From JAZKFT01 sp965246935 (GTDB lineage: Bacteria > Bacteroidota > Bacteroidia > Chitinophagales > Chitinophagaceae): a DNA stretch of 64,000 nucleotides. Below are positions 30,851 to 40,017 of the stretch, one piece after another. The position numbers and the translations under genes were made by a program. How positions within the stretch are numbered: position 1 is the stretch's first letter; each line of letters opens with the position of its first letter. The notes below the pieces were generated by a model. It was not told the origin of the DNA. It saw nothing but the letters and a program-made list of their open reading frames with translations, and did not search any database. The stretch spans positions 62,001 to 126,000 of the forward strand of contig CBDFGC010000007.1 in NCBI GenBank assembly GCA_965246935.1, given 5' to 3'.

Positions 30851-32458
30851 ATGCCTTTACAAGTTTATAATTCCTATACCCGCCAGCGGGAAAAGTTTGA
30901 ATCATTGATACCCGGCCATGTGGGCATGTATGTGTGCGGCCCAACCGTGAGCGGCGAAAGCCATTTAGGCCATGCCCGGCCCTACATCACCTTTGATGTG
31001 GTGTACCGCTACCTCACACATCTTGGATACAAAGTGCGGTACGTACGCAACATTACCGATGCCGGCCATTTTGAAGAGGAAGGCCGGGTAGCTGAAGATA
31101 AAATCAGCAATAAAGCTGTATTGGAAAAACTGGAACCAATGGAACTGGTGCAGAAATATACCAATCTTTTTCATTGGGCCATGAACCAGTTCAATAACAT
31201 TCCGCCCAGCATTGAGCCTACCGCTACCGGTCATATTGTAGAGCAGATTGAAATGATTAAAAAAATTATTGCTGCCGGTTATGCCTATGAGGTGGACGGC
31301 AGTGTATATTTTGATGTAAAAAAATATGCTTCCAACTATCCATATGGGAAATTAAGCGGCCGTGTAATAGACGATCTGCTGGAAACTACCCGGTTGCTGG
31401 AAGGCCAGGATGAAAAGCATAACAAACAGGATTTTGCCCTTTGGAAAGCGGCGCCTCCGCAGCATATTATGCGCTGGCAAAGCCCCTGGGGCGAAGGTTT
31501 CCCGGGCTGGCATATTGAGTGCAGCGCTATGAGCAGCAAGTACCTGGGAAAACAATTCGACATACATGGCGGCGGTATGGATCTGTTGTTTCCTCACCAC
31601 GAAAGTGAAATTGCACAAAGCAATATATGCAATGGTGGCGAAATATGTGCCCGCTACTGGCTGCACAATAATATGATAACCCTTGATGGTAAAAAAATGG
31701 GTAAAAGCTATGGCAATCAAATTATGCTTACCCAAATGTTTAGTGGCCAACATCCGTTACTGGCAAAGGCTTACAGCGCCATGACCATCCGTTTTTTTAT
31801 TTTACAAACCCAATACCACAGCACGCTGGACTTTAGCAATGAGGCGCTGTTGGCAGCAGAAAAAGGATTGAAACGGTTGTGGGAAGCTTACCAGTGGCTA
31901 CTGGCCAAGCATGGCGGGCAACTGGCAAAGGATAAAATGCAAATTGGCAGTTTGCAGTTGGCAGGAGAGCAGTTAGCCGAAGGGGCCTGGTCTCTGCAAA
32001 GTATCGGGCAGGAAAGCAGTGAACAGTTTTCAGAAAACAACCAGGTGGGGGATGTAGCATTAGATGAAAAAGTACGCAGACTGGTAGCCTCATTTGAAGA
32101 AGGTATGAATGATGACTTCAATACGGCTAAAGTGCTGGCAAGTATGTTTGAACTGGTGCCGGTGCTGAATGGTATTAAAGATAAACATATTACAAGCGAT
32201 GCTCTGAGCGCCGATACCTGGCAATTACTAAGCGGCCAGATGAAGCTGTATGTGGAAGATATACTGGGCTTAAAAGAAGAAACAGAAGCCGGTAATGAAA
32301 AGCTAACCGGAATGATGCAACTGCTGATAAACCTGCGCAAAGAAGCGAAAGCAAAAAAGGATTATGCAACCAGTGATGCTATCCGCAAAAGCCTGCTGGA
32401 ATTAGGTATTTCATTAAAAGATGAAAAAGATGGTAATATGAGTTATAGTTTCGAGTAA
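30851..32458 (+). CDS. cysS: Cysteinyl-tRNA synthetase
   Basis: A 535-residue class I synthetase. VCGPTVSGESHLGHARPYITFD (given in part) has the CGPTVY-like zinc Cys and an HxGH motif; GWHIECSAMS supplies further zinc ligands, and KKMGKSYGN is a KMSKS variant. The C-terminal DALR-like region (LVASFEEGMNDDFNTAKVLASM, in parts) and RKEAKAKKDYATSDAIRKSL complete the family. A symmetric terminator follows. Confidence 0.96.
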   Translation: MPLQVYNSYTRQREKFESLIPGHVGMYVCGPTVSGESHLGHARPYITFDVVYRYLTHLGYKVRYVRNITDAGHFEEEGRVAEDKISNKAVLEKLEPMELVQKYTNLFHWAMNQFNNIPPSIEPTATGHIVEQIEMIKKIIAAGYAYEVDGSVYFDVKKYASNYPYGKLSGRVIDDLLETTRLLEGQDEKHNKQDFALWKAAPPQHIMRWQSPWGEGFPGWHIECSAMSSKYLGKQFDIHGGGMDLLFPHHESEIAQSNICNGGEICARYWLHNNMITLDGKKMGKSYGNQIMLTQMFSGQHPLLAKAYSAMTIRFFILQTQYHSTLDFSNEALLAAEKGLKRLWEAYQWLLAKHGGQLAKDKMQIGSLQLAGEQLAEGAWSLQSIGQESSEQFSENNQVGDVALDEKVRRLVASFEEGMNDDFNTAKVLASMFELVPVLNGIKDKHITSDALSADTWQLLSGQMKLYVEDILGLKEETEAGNEKLTGMMQLLINLRKEAKAKKDYATSDAIRKSLLELGISLKDEKDGNMSYSFE

Positions 32459-32464
32459 GTCTAT

Positions 32465-32495
32465 AGGACGGCGTCGCTCCCGGCGACACCGTCCT
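32465..32495. terminator. Bidirectional terminator between cysS and the ABC ATPase gene
   Basis: GGACGGCGTCGC and GCGACACCGTCC pair (one mismatch) around a short loop; it is shared by the two convergent genes. Confidence 0.6.
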
Positions 32496-32496
32496 C

Positions 32497-33204
32497 TTAC
32501 GTTGCAAATTCCTCAATAGCTAAACGCTTCTCACAAAAATGAATCTCCGGTTCACTATTGCTGCAAATGATCAGCAAACGATCCCTGCAAAAATTTTCAA
32601 TTAAGCAGTAGTAGAATTCAATTCCCTGCACATCCAGGTTCGTTAATGGTTCATCCAGCAGCATAACCGGTACATGGCTGAAAACAGCCTGTGCCAGTTT
32701 CACCCGTTGCTTCATGCCACTGCTGTAATGGCGTATCTGCCGGTTGGCCGCTTTTTGCAACTGCATAAACTCTATAATTGAAGCAACCGAATAACCCGGT
32801 AATATAGGTTTGAATTGAAAATGAAACCGCAGAAATTCTGTGAGTGTCATTTCTTCAATCAACTCCAGATAAGGTGCAGCCATTGCAAGATGACGGTAGT
32901 GATGCTCCGGAAGAATTTCGGATTTGTGATTTCGGATTTGTGATGTAAGGTTTGTATCACCCAAATGCTTATTTGTTTCTGCTAACTGATCGGGAAGTAT
33001 CAATCCTTCATCTCCGTTCATCATTTGCACCTTTCCCTCCGAAAGCGTAACAGCCCCGGCTAATACCTGTAAAAGTGTGCTTTTCCCACTACCATTGGCA
33101 CCGGTAATTGCATAAGCTGTACCTGATTGAAATGTATAATCCAAGTGCCGGAAAATCCAGTTGCGATTGTATCGTTTGCCTAAATTTTGAAGTTCAATAA
33201 TCAA
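32497..33204 (-). CDS. ABC transporter ATP-binding protein
   Basis: A 235-residue ABC ATPase with Walker A GANGSGKST, signature HYSSGMKQR (SSGMKQ in place of LSGGQ), and Walker B VPVMLLDEPLTNLD. The signature type is that of CcmA/ABC-2-type exporters. No permease gene is adjacent on this strand, so its partner is elsewhere. Convergent with cysS. Confidence 0.85.
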   Translation of the reverse strand: MIIELQNLGKRYNRNWIFRHLDYTFQSGTAYAITGANGSGKSTLLQVLAGAVTLSEGKVQMMNGDEGLILPDQLAETNKHLGDTNLTSQIRNHKSEILPEHHYRHLAMAAPYLELIEEMTLTEFLRFHFQFKPILPGYSVASIIEFMQLQKAANRQIRHYSSGMKQRVKLAQAVFSHVPVMLLDEPLTNLDVQGIEFYYCLIENFCRDRLLIICSNSEPEIHFCEKRLAIEEFAT

Positions 33205-33379
33205 AGCGGTGAATGGTCAATAGTGAATGAGTATCGTGAATCGTCAATCGTGAATGAGAACCGTAATTTTTCAAGCCCGCCTTGTAAGCCGTGGTCTGTT
33301 GTCTGAGGTCTGTTTTCGGACTTCCGGTCTTTGAGCTTTGCTGTCTTGCTGACTTCCGGTCTTGCTGACTTCCGGACTT
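33205..33379. repeat. Degenerate short-word repeat tract
   Basis: Between two minus-strand genes the sequence is made of short recurring words: (G)AATGGTCAAT, CGTGAAT, GTCAATCG, then GACTTCCGG, GTCTTGCTG. Similar tracts of CGGAAGTC words lie at 39797-39880 and 39968-40016. They do not code and resemble slippage-grown word repeats. Confidence 0.5.
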
Positions 33380-33739
33380 TTAAAACACATCTTCAATCAA
33401 AAAGAACTCTATCTGCATGTCCGGCCTGATGATAATGGACAGGATATTAAACTGAATCATCTTCCACTCAGGATGTTGGTATAAATACTCCTCCGCAGCC
33501 TCTTTCATTTTATTCAGTTTCTTCGTACTCACACTTTCTTCTGGTAAAATATAACTGCTGCTACGGGTTTTTACTTCAAAAAAATGCAGCACTTTTCCCT
33601 GGCTGGCGATGGCATCTACTTCGCAACGGCGGAAACGCCAGTTGCGGACAATCAGGTTATAACCATGTTTTGTTATATAATCAGCTGCAGCATCTTCGCC
33701 CTGCTTACCGGTAATGATATGGCTGCCATCTGTACTCAT
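33380..33739 (-). CDS. YraN family (UPF0102) putative nuclease-fold protein
   Basis: From the Met at 33739 the protein has 119 residues: GKQGEDAAADYITKHGYNLI and NWRFRRCEVDAIA, then LHFFEVKTRSS. The G-EDAA, E-x-D and E-V-K-T-R motifs are those of the YraN family, an Holliday-resolvase-like PD-(D/E)XK fold with unknown activity. It is usually near rnhB or smf; here RNase HI is nearby. The extension to 33784 was not used. Confidence 0.88.
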   Translation of the reverse strand: MSTDGSHIITGKQGEDAAADYITKHGYNLIVRNWRFRRCEVDAIASQGKVLHFFEVKTRSSSYILPEESVSTKKLNKMKEAAEEYLYQHPEWKMIQFNILSIIIRPDMQIEFFLIEDVF

Positions 33740-33893
33740 TGGTGAATGTTTGCAGGTCGGCATCGCTGATTTGCGATGTAACAATTTTTGAAAACCGGGT
33801 AGCTTGCCCCGATGCCCGGGAATGCCGTCCTTATGAAGCCAGGCTGATCCAATTAATTACACACAGTGGCTAATAACTTCTTTCTAAAAGCGT

Positions 33894-34352
33894 TTACTTT
33901 CTTACTATATCGTTGATGATATGAATATGATGTTTTGTGTGGATGGCAAGAAACCGGATGGTAGGTTTTAAATTCAGCTTCCCAAAAAATGGATGTACAA
34001 AAAAATGATTCTGTTCTAAGGTTTCTAATGCATTGATTTTTTCTTTTGTTTCAGCAATATGAATTTTTAGCGTTTCTGCATTAAAGTCCGTTTTTGGTTG
34101 TACGGATTTCGGTGATTGTACCCTGCCTCTCGGGATTTTTTGTGTGGTGAGTATAAGTGTTCGTATAAAATTAAATTTCCATTGATATTCTGACGGATTT
34201 GACTGTTGCAGATTACTAATAATTGAATTGATTACCAGCAACGCATGCTCAATATGCCAGCCAACCGATCCCTGAGAAATTTGTGGGCTTACCAATCCGA
34301 TCTTAGGGATTTTGTTTTCAAGCTGGCCGATTAATACTGCTAACTTATGCAT
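33894..34352 (-). CDS. DinB-like helical-bundle protein (DUF1569-like)
   Basis: A 152-residue helical protein with metal-site histidines in SVGWHIEHALLV near the start and FLAIHTKHHIHIINDI at the end, the layout of DinB/DUF1569 four-helix bundles. Activity is unknown; relatives include thiol-dependent transferases. It is monocistronic on the minus strand, between YraN and RNase HI. Confidence 0.65.
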   Translation of the reverse strand: MHKLAVLIGQLENKIPKIGLVSPQISQGSVGWHIEHALLVINSIISNLQQSNPSEYQWKFNFIRTLILTTQKIPRGRVQSPKSVQPKTDFNAETLKIHIAETKEKINALETLEQNHFFVHPFFGKLNLKPTIRFLAIHTKHHIHIINDIVRK

Positions 34353-34479
34353 GACTTACTGGTATGTTTGGATTTTCTAATGCTATTTCATTCAGGAACA
34401 TATTCATTTTCGATCTGCCGATTTGTATTCACTGCCCTTTTCCGCTGCTGACTACCTGACTGCCGACTGCTTTTACTTT

Positions 34480-34959
34480 CTACATCAGCAATCCTTCATC
34501 TTTTTTAAATCCTTCATCAACAAGCCAGGGGCCGTTATCAGCAGCCATCGTAGCTAACTGGTCGCAGCGATTATTGTTTACGTTTTCTGCATGGCCCTTT
34601 ACCCAAACAAACCTGATCGTAAAATCCTGTGCTGTCCGATGATATTCCATCCAGAGATCTTTATTCTTCTTACCCCCGCTGAAACCGGTTTGAATCCATT
34701 TTCGCAACCAGCCTTTCTGCACCGAATTAATCACATACTGGCTATCACTATAGATGGTTACTTCAATACCCTTTTTCTTCAGTGCCTTTAATCCTGTTAT
34801 GGCGGCCAATAGTTCCATCCGGTTATTGGTGGTATGCTTGTAGCCCTGCGACAGTTCTTTGCGATGCGGGCCGGCCAGCAGCACAACGCCAAAGCCGCCG
34901 GGGCCGGGATTTCCACGGGCACTGCCGTCGGTATAGATAACTACCTGCTGTGTGCTCAT
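34480..34959 (-). CDS. rnhA: Ribonuclease HI
   Basis: The 159-residue protein has the four catalytic carboxylates: YTDGSARGNPG (Asp), RMELLAAITGL (Glu), YSDSQYVINSV (Asp) and NRCDQLATMA (Asp). It removes RNA from RNA-DNA hybrids, for example Okazaki primers. Its start overlaps the stop of the upstream lipoprotein gene by four bases, so the two are co-translated. Confidence 0.95.
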   Translation of the reverse strand: MSTQQVVIYTDGSARGNPGPGGFGVVLLAGPHRKELSQGYKHTTNNRMELLAAITGLKALKKKGIEVTIYSDSQYVINSVQKGWLRKWIQTGFSGGKKNKDLWMEYHRTAQDFTIRFVWVKGHAENVNNNRCDQLATMAADNGPWLVDEGFKKDEGLLM

Positions 34960-35678
34960 TGTCCTGGAAAAATTTTTAAATCAAACTTCATGATTTCTTT
35001 GCACTGTGGCAGCAGGTATAAATGGTCTAACGGTATATATTTCCGGTGAGCAATGATTTCTTTAGTGGCGCCTTGCTTTTTAAAATAAGCAACCAGCATT
35101 TTCTGAAATCTTTCAGGCACTGTATGTTCCTTTAGCACAATGCGGTTATGTGTAACTGATTTCAATGCTTTATAAATCATTTCAGAGCAGTATAACTTAT
35201 CGTCTGTATTAATATTATACACCATATCAAACCGGGTATCTGCTGCCTTATATTTCTCAATGGCTATTATCAACGAGTCTCTTTCGGTTGCAGAAATATC
35301 ATAACGATACAATGCACATTTAATATTTTTATCAGGATTTAAAAAAGAGTCAACCGGAGTTATTTCAATCGTATCAGCACCGGGAAGGTTCGGCCCGATG
35401 TCGTACACAAATTTTTTTCCGTGTTTTTCTGCGATGATACCGGCATGCGAATACGATTTATCCGTTTCGTTTAGCTGGCTTACCTGACTGCTAATAATAT
35501 CATCCGTTAGCCGTACCACCAGGTCTCCATTGTGTGCTGTCCTTTTTAATGAATCCAGGTTTTTCTGTAATTGTTGTTCCCTGGTAAAAAATTTTTGTTC
35601 AGGTATAGCCTGTTCTGATTGGCAGGCAATTAAAAAAATGCACATAACACCAAAAACTACCTTATTTGTAAAACGCAT
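34956..35678 (-). CDS. YiiX/YebB-like NlpC/P60-superfamily lipoprotein
   Basis: A 240-residue protein with a lipoprotein signal (VVFGVMCIFLIACQSEQ, Cys19). The mature region has HNGDLVVRLTDD, SYSHAGIIAEKHGKKFVYD and LYCSEMIYKALK, the permuted papain-fold pattern of YiiX-type enzymes with the His (SHAG) and Cys (CSE). Probable cell-surface hydrolase, maybe acting on peptidoglycan or lipids. It is the first gene of a pair with rnhA. Confidence 0.82.
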   Translation of the reverse strand: MRFTNKVVFGVMCIFLIACQSEQAIPEQKFFTREQQLQKNLDSLKRTAHNGDLVVRLTDDIISSQVSQLNETDKSYSHAGIIAEKHGKKFVYDIGPNLPGADTIEITPVDSFLNPDKNIKCALYRYDISATERDSLIIAIEKYKAADTRFDMVYNINTDDKLYCSEMIYKALKSVTHNRIVLKEHTVPERFQKMLVAYFKKQGATKEIIAHRKYIPLDHLYLLPQCKEIMKFDLKIFPGQ

Positions 35679-35708
35679 TTATTTTTTGTAAAACGATACA
35701 GTGAAAAA

Positions 35709-35743
35709 TTTTAAAAGCCCCTTGTTAAAGGGGCTTTTAAAAA
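35709..35743 (-). terminator. Terminator between the 35800 gene and the YiiX-like gene
   Basis: TTTTAAAAGCCCC and GGGGCTTTTAAAA pair almost perfectly around a short loop. It ends transcription from the minus-strand gene at 35800-36246. Confidence 0.78.
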
Positions 35744-35799
35744 TAGCGTAAAGTAAAATTCTTATGCATTAAATAATCTTCGAAGCATAAACTCTTGTT

Positions 35800-36246
35800 T
35801 TAATAAGGATTTATATACACATAAACTCCATCATCATAATTTAAGCTTGATAAAGAAACAATTTGATTCACTGGCCCAGTATTAGTAATTACATATGATC
35901 CAAGAAGGGTGCCACTCAGATCATAAACAGTTACTATATCACTACCTGCAGTTCTTGGTGCATCAAAGTAAATTCGAGCCGCTACATTTGGGTAGGCATT
36001 GGCATAAAAAACGTCACCGGAAACAGCTCCTAAAGGGCCTGAGGGGGGAATACTTGAAGTGGTAACATAAGTAGTATTGGGTGGAGTAAATATACGAAGT
36101 GATGCCACAGTTCGATGTGAACCAGTACTGTTTTCAACATAGTAATATATGTGTGCTGGAGCCTTAAATTTCATAAGTCTACCTGAAGTGAAACTACTAA
36201 AGGTAAAGAGTACCAATAGTAAGATTGTTGAACGGATAATTTTCAT
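35800..36246 (-). CDS. Exported protein of unknown function
   Basis: From the Met at 36246 the 148-residue protein has a signal peptide (MKIIRSTILLLVLFTFSSFT). The mature part is rich in beta strands and Thr/Ser/Tyr (HIYYYVENSTGSHRTVASLR, YVTTSSIPPSGPLGAVSG, DIVTVYDLSGTLLGSYV). No family is recognised. Low G+C compared with neighbours. It stands upstream of two related lipoprotein genes. Confidence 0.6.
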   Translation of the reverse strand: MKIIRSTILLLVLFTFSSFTSGRLMKFKAPAHIYYYVENSTGSHRTVASLRIFTPPNTTYVTTSSIPPSGPLGAVSGDVFYANAYPNVAARIYFDAPRTAGSDIVTVYDLSGTLLGSYVITNTGPVNQIVSLSSLNYDDGVYVYINPY

Positions 36247-36408
36247 GATTTTTTTATTAATAGTTAAAAAAAACTTTGTTTGCAATTCTTGAGTTTCTAC
36301 ACTTCTAATAGCTTGCATTTCAGAAAGAGTCCGCTAAAAACTTATGCCTGCCAATATTTTCTAATTTAACCTTAAATAACCTACGTAAGCTTGAGTAGTT
36401 AAAATTAC

Positions 36409-37209
36409 TTATTTACGTCCAAATGCTAGGCTATCAATACCTACTACCCCAGGAAAATTAGTGCCTGAATTACCACCATAAATGCCTGCATCATTACTCA
36501 TATACCGAAAAGCAAAACGACCATTACGAATACTGTCTCCCGGAATTCCAGCCAAAACAATTTTATATTTGGTCCAGATTTCGGGATAGCCCCCTGGATC
36601 GTTATTAGCATATCCGGCATTAATATCCCGTAGCAAGGTAGTAAAGCTTCCTGTGGAAGTAGTTCCACCGCCAACGTTAGCTGTTCCATCCGTAAAGTTT
36701 GCTCTCACTTGCATCCGGTCTTTTAAGTAAATGGAATAACTAGCATCAAATACGGCACGTGTGTAGAACATAATCGAATCACCATTCCGCATTGGTAATT
36801 GTGGCGAAATTAACCAAGCACTAATATCAGCAGAGCCATTGACATCATTACCTGCTGTTACATCGCAGCTAACAAAATCATTAGGTGTAAAATGTGCAGA
36901 ATAAGCAGGAAATCCGTAAAAGCTCACGTTTGTGCCCAATTTTGTAATTGTTTGTCCCTGTCCCTGCGACGCTTCGTACCTGCCTTGCCGCCAGCCGCTT
37001 TGGCCAATAGGATAACTGTTATTTCTAAATACCCAGCCTTTTGCTGTTAAGTTGCCAACGCTGTCAAATTCCTCTACAAAGGAGGCAGATTTCGTAACGC
37101 CAGGCAGTGGTGGGTTCGGTAAAGTAACGTCATCCTTACGGCACGAGATGACCACTAACATGATCAAAGAAAGGATGCCGGCGGAAAATAATATGTTTTT
37201 GCGTTTCAT
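36409..37209 (-). CDS. Lipoprotein with choice-of-anchor J-like beta-sandwich (copy 1)
   Basis: A 266-residue protein. The signal MKRKNILFSAGILSLIMLVV ends in ISCRKDD, a lipoprotein box. The mature sequence SFVEEFDSVGNLTAKGWVFRN, WLISPQLPMRNGDSIMFYTR and GRFAFRYMSNDAG, then GIDSLAFGRK, is the choice-of-anchor J pattern. The next gene encodes a clear paralogue. Surface anchoring and carbohydrate-binding-like folds are usual, but the ligand is unknown. Confidence 0.78.
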   Translation of the reverse strand: MKRKNILFSAGILSLIMLVVISCRKDDVTLPNPPLPGVTKSASFVEEFDSVGNLTAKGWVFRNNSYPIGQSGWRQGRYEASQGQGQTITKLGTNVSFYGFPAYSAHFTPNDFVSCDVTAGNDVNGSADISAWLISPQLPMRNGDSIMFYTRAVFDASYSIYLKDRMQVRANFTDGTANVGGGTTSTGSFTTLLRDINAGYANNDPGGYPEIWTKYKIVLAGIPGDSIRNGRFAFRYMSNDAGIYGGNSGTNFPGVVGIDSLAFGRK

Positions 37210-37247
37210 ATGTTCAGTTTTAATACAACGATCATAAAAGCCCGGGC

Positions 37248-38012
37248 TTAATGACTTACAGATTTATAAGTAACGTAATCAATCGCAATTCCGTTTCCGT
37301 TGGCAGCGCCGCCTGCAGGATCAATACCGGCATTTTCCACAAAATACCGGAATGCAAAACGACCTCTTGTTGGTTTGTTTAAGCCAAATACAGTAGCTTC
37401 AAAACGGGTCCAGCGGTTTGGGTATGCCAGGGGCTCCGGAATTAATGAATTGCTGTAAAGGTAAGTTGGGTTAATATCCAGTATCAGAGAGGTAAAATCA
37501 CCGGAACTTGTACCACTACCATTAGATAATCCATCATTTAACGTATTCAGCCGCACTTGTAACCGGTTACCAAAATCTGTTGAGTCACCAGGTGTTGCAC
37601 TCGCCGGAAATTCCAGGCATCTTGTGTAAAAAATAATTTTATCGCCGTTTTGCATTGTTACCGGCGGCGAAATAAGCCAGTTACTGATTGTGCCAAAGGT
37701 AGTAGAGGTATAATCGGCCCCAACGAAGCCGGCATGGCTGCCATTGCTGGAATAAGGTGAAAACCAGGGAACCACATCACCTCCCTGCTGCCACACATTC
37801 GGGCCCTTGGGAATACTTACATTCGATAGTTTCCATCCCCTCGCCAAAGCAGAAGATAGGGTATCGAATTCCTCCACGAATGATTGATTTGGAACAGCGG
37901 GCAGGTCAAGATTTTTATCGTCGACACAAGATGTAAGAAGCGTTAATGCGATGCCGACGCCCGACAGCACTTTACATAGATATTGTTTGGTTGAAAACGA
38001 ATCACAACTCAT
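37248..38012 (-). CDS. Lipoprotein with choice-of-anchor J-like beta-sandwich (copy 2)
   Basis: From the Met at 38012 (the frame opens further upstream) the protein has about 254 residues. A lipoprotein signal (GVGIALTLLTSCVDDK) precedes SFVEEFDTLSSALARGWKLSN, WLISPPVTMQNGDKIIFYTR and GRFAFRYFVENAG, repeating the fold and motifs of copy 1. The two genes are 38 bases apart and on the same strand, a tandem duplication likely forming one operon. Confidence 0.78.
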   Translation of the reverse strand: MSCDSFSTKQYLCKVLSGVGIALTLLTSCVDDKNLDLPAVPNQSFVEEFDTLSSALARGWKLSNVSIPKGPNVWQQGGDVVPWFSPYSSNGSHAGFVGADYTSTTFGTISNWLISPPVTMQNGDKIIFYTRCLEFPASATPGDSTDFGNRLQVRLNTLNDGLSNGSGTSSGDFTSLILDINPTYLYSNSLIPEPLAYPNRWTRFEATVFGLNKPTRGRFAFRYFVENAGIDPAGGAANGNGIAIDYVTYKSVSH

Positions 38013-38137
38013 AGTGTAGCGGTTAGTCTGTACAGAAATTATTGCGGTGAAATTAAGGAATTGTTCCAAACTGAAAAAAAATGTTAAAGGCAAAGGCATT
38101 GATAAATACTGGTTTTCAGACTTGATGGACACCTTTT

Positions 38138-39778
38138 CTATACCTGAAATACTCCTGTTTTTAAACTGTGCTTTACCGGGGCCTGGTTTGCTGCTGCAAT
38201 GGCTTCGGCAATATATAGCCGGGTTTGCACCGGGTCAATTATTTCATCCACCCAAAGCCGGGCGGCTGCGTAATACGGGGTTGTCTGTTGTTGATACCGT
38301 TGCGTAATCTTTTCCAGTAACTGTTTTTCATCCTGTTCAGCTATTTCATTGCCCTTCGCCTTTAAACCAGCCACTTGTATTTGCAACAGGGTTTTGGCAG
38401 CCTGCTCTCCACCCATCACCGCTATTTTGGCTGTGGGCCAGGCATATATAAACCGGGGGTCGTAAGCCTTGCCGCACATGGCATAATTACCTGCACCATA
38501 GCTATTGCCAATGATAATGGTAAATTTGGGAACAATACTGTTAGCCACTGCATTTACCATCTTGGCGCCGTCTTTAATAATTCCGGAGTGTTCGCTACGG
38601 CTGCCTACCATAAAGCCGGTAACATCCTGTAAAAAAAGCAGTGGAATCTTTTTCTGATTACAGTTCAATATAAACCGGGCTGCTTTGTCGGCACTATCGT
38701 TGTAGATAACGCCACCTAATTGCATTTCTGCACCGCTGCCGGCTTTTTTTGCTTTTACAATCAGCCGCTGATTTGCGACAATACCAACGGCCCATCCATC
38801 AATCCGGGCATAACCGCACACAATGGTTTTGCCATAATCTTTTTTAAATTCGTCTAACTCCGAATGGTCAACGATTCTTTCAATAATTTCCCGGATATCG
38901 TACGGTTTTTTATTTCCTTCCGGAAAATAACTGTACAATTCATCCGGATTTTTTTTTGGTAATGCCGGTTGAACCCGGTTGAAACCTGCACTATCCGGGG
39001 CTGGTAGCCGGCCCATCATTTTTTTAATATAGTCCAGGCATTCCCGTTCTGATTCAAATTTATAATCAGCAATCCCACTAATCCCGGTATGGGTGCTGGC
39101 TCCGCCCAGTGTTTCAACGTCTACCTCTTCGCCAATAGCTGCTTTTACCAGGTAAGGGCCGGCCAAAAATATAGAGCCGTTGTCTGCTACCATCAATGTT
39201 TCATCACTCATAATAGGCAGGTAAGCGCCACCGGCTACACAGGCACCCATTACCGCTGCAATCTGGGTAATGCCCATAGCGCTCATTTGGGCATTGTTGC
39301 GAAAAATGCGTCCAAAATGTTCTTTATCCGGAAAAATTTCATCTTGCATAGGCAGGTACACACCGGCGCTGTCAACCAGGTAAATAACAGGCAGGCGGTT
39401 TTCCATGGCAATTTCCTGCATGCGCAGGTTTTTTTTGCCGGTAATGGGAAACCAGGCGCCCGCTTTCACGGTTTGGTCGTTGGCCACTACCACGCATTGC
39501 CTGCCACTTACATATCCGATGCCCGATACCGTGCCACCTGCCGGGCACCCACCTTCGGTTTCATACATTTCGTAGCCTGCAAATGCGCCTATTTCAATAA
39601 AGGGTTTATCGGTATCTAATAAATAAGAGAGCCGTTCCCGGGCAGTGAGCTTGTTACGTTCGTGCTGGCGGGCAATGGCTTTTTTGCCGCCCCCATCATA
39701 AATCGTTTCCAGTTTTTTTCGCATTTGGCTTAGCAACAGGCGCATGGCATCATCGTTGCGATTATGTTCCAGGTTCAT
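38138..39778 (-). CDS. Acyl-CoA carboxylase, carboxyltransferase beta subunit
   Basis: From the Met at 39778 the protein has 546 residues: RERLSYLLDTDKPFIEIGAF, GGTVSGIGYVSGRQCVVVAND, MSAMGITQIAAVMGACVAGG (oxyanion loop), STHTGISG, VCGYARIDG and VGSRSEHSGIIKDGAK, PKFTIIIGNSYGAGNYAM. This matches methylcrotonyl-CoA or propionyl-CoA carboxylase beta subunits; which one is uncertain, with methylcrotonyl-like features (YLPMQDEIFPDKEHFGRIF). The biotin carboxylase partner is not adjacent. Confidence 0.9.
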   Translation of the reverse strand: MNLEHNRNDDAMRLLLSQMRKKLETIYDGGGKKAIARQHERNKLTARERLSYLLDTDKPFIEIGAFAGYEMYETEGGCPAGGTVSGIGYVSGRQCVVVANDQTVKAGAWFPITGKKNLRMQEIAMENRLPVIYLVDSAGVYLPMQDEIFPDKEHFGRIFRNNAQMSAMGITQIAAVMGACVAGGAYLPIMSDETLMVADNGSIFLAGPYLVKAAIGEEVDVETLGGASTHTGISGIADYKFESERECLDYIKKMMGRLPAPDSAGFNRVQPALPKKNPDELYSYFPEGNKKPYDIREIIERIVDHSELDEFKKDYGKTIVCGYARIDGWAVGIVANQRLIVKAKKAGSGAEMQLGGVIYNDSADKAARFILNCNQKKIPLLFLQDVTGFMVGSRSEHSGIIKDGAKMVNAVANSIVPKFTIIIGNSYGAGNYAMCGKAYDPRFIYAWPTAKIAVMGGEQAAKTLLQIQVAGLKAKGNEIAEQDEKQLLEKITQRYQQQTTPYYAAARLWVDEIIDPVQTRLYIAEAIAAANQAPVKHSLKTGVFQV

Positions 39779-39796
39779 AGGGCGAAAATAAGATAC

Positions 39797-40016
39797 AGAA
39801 TACAGTCCGGAAGTCGGAAAGTCAGAAAGACCAGAAAATGAAAGACCGGAAGTCCGGAAGACGGAAAGACCAGAAGAGGACACTTGGTAAATACCATTAT
39901 AGCTTTATAAAATAAGTTTAATAAAAATTCAGGAATTTTTGGCAAGCGCTTATATTCGGTCTCTAAAACTTACGGACTTCCTGACTTTCGGACTTTACAG
40001 ACTTTCAGACTAATCT
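39797..40016. repeat. Degenerate CGGAAGTC / GACTTTCGG word tracts
   Basis: On the left (39797-39880) GTCCGGAAGTCGGAAAG-type words repeat, on the right (39968-40016) GGACTTCCTGACTTTCGG-type words in opposite orientation. Together they form a loose inverted repeat around the carboxylase promoter. A related tract lies at 33275-33375. Confidence 0.5.
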
Positions 40017-40017
40017 T

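Noticed and set aside
38047..38307. Plus-strand frame opposite the carboxylase C-terminus
   Set aside because: Shadow of the minus-strand carboxyltransferase.
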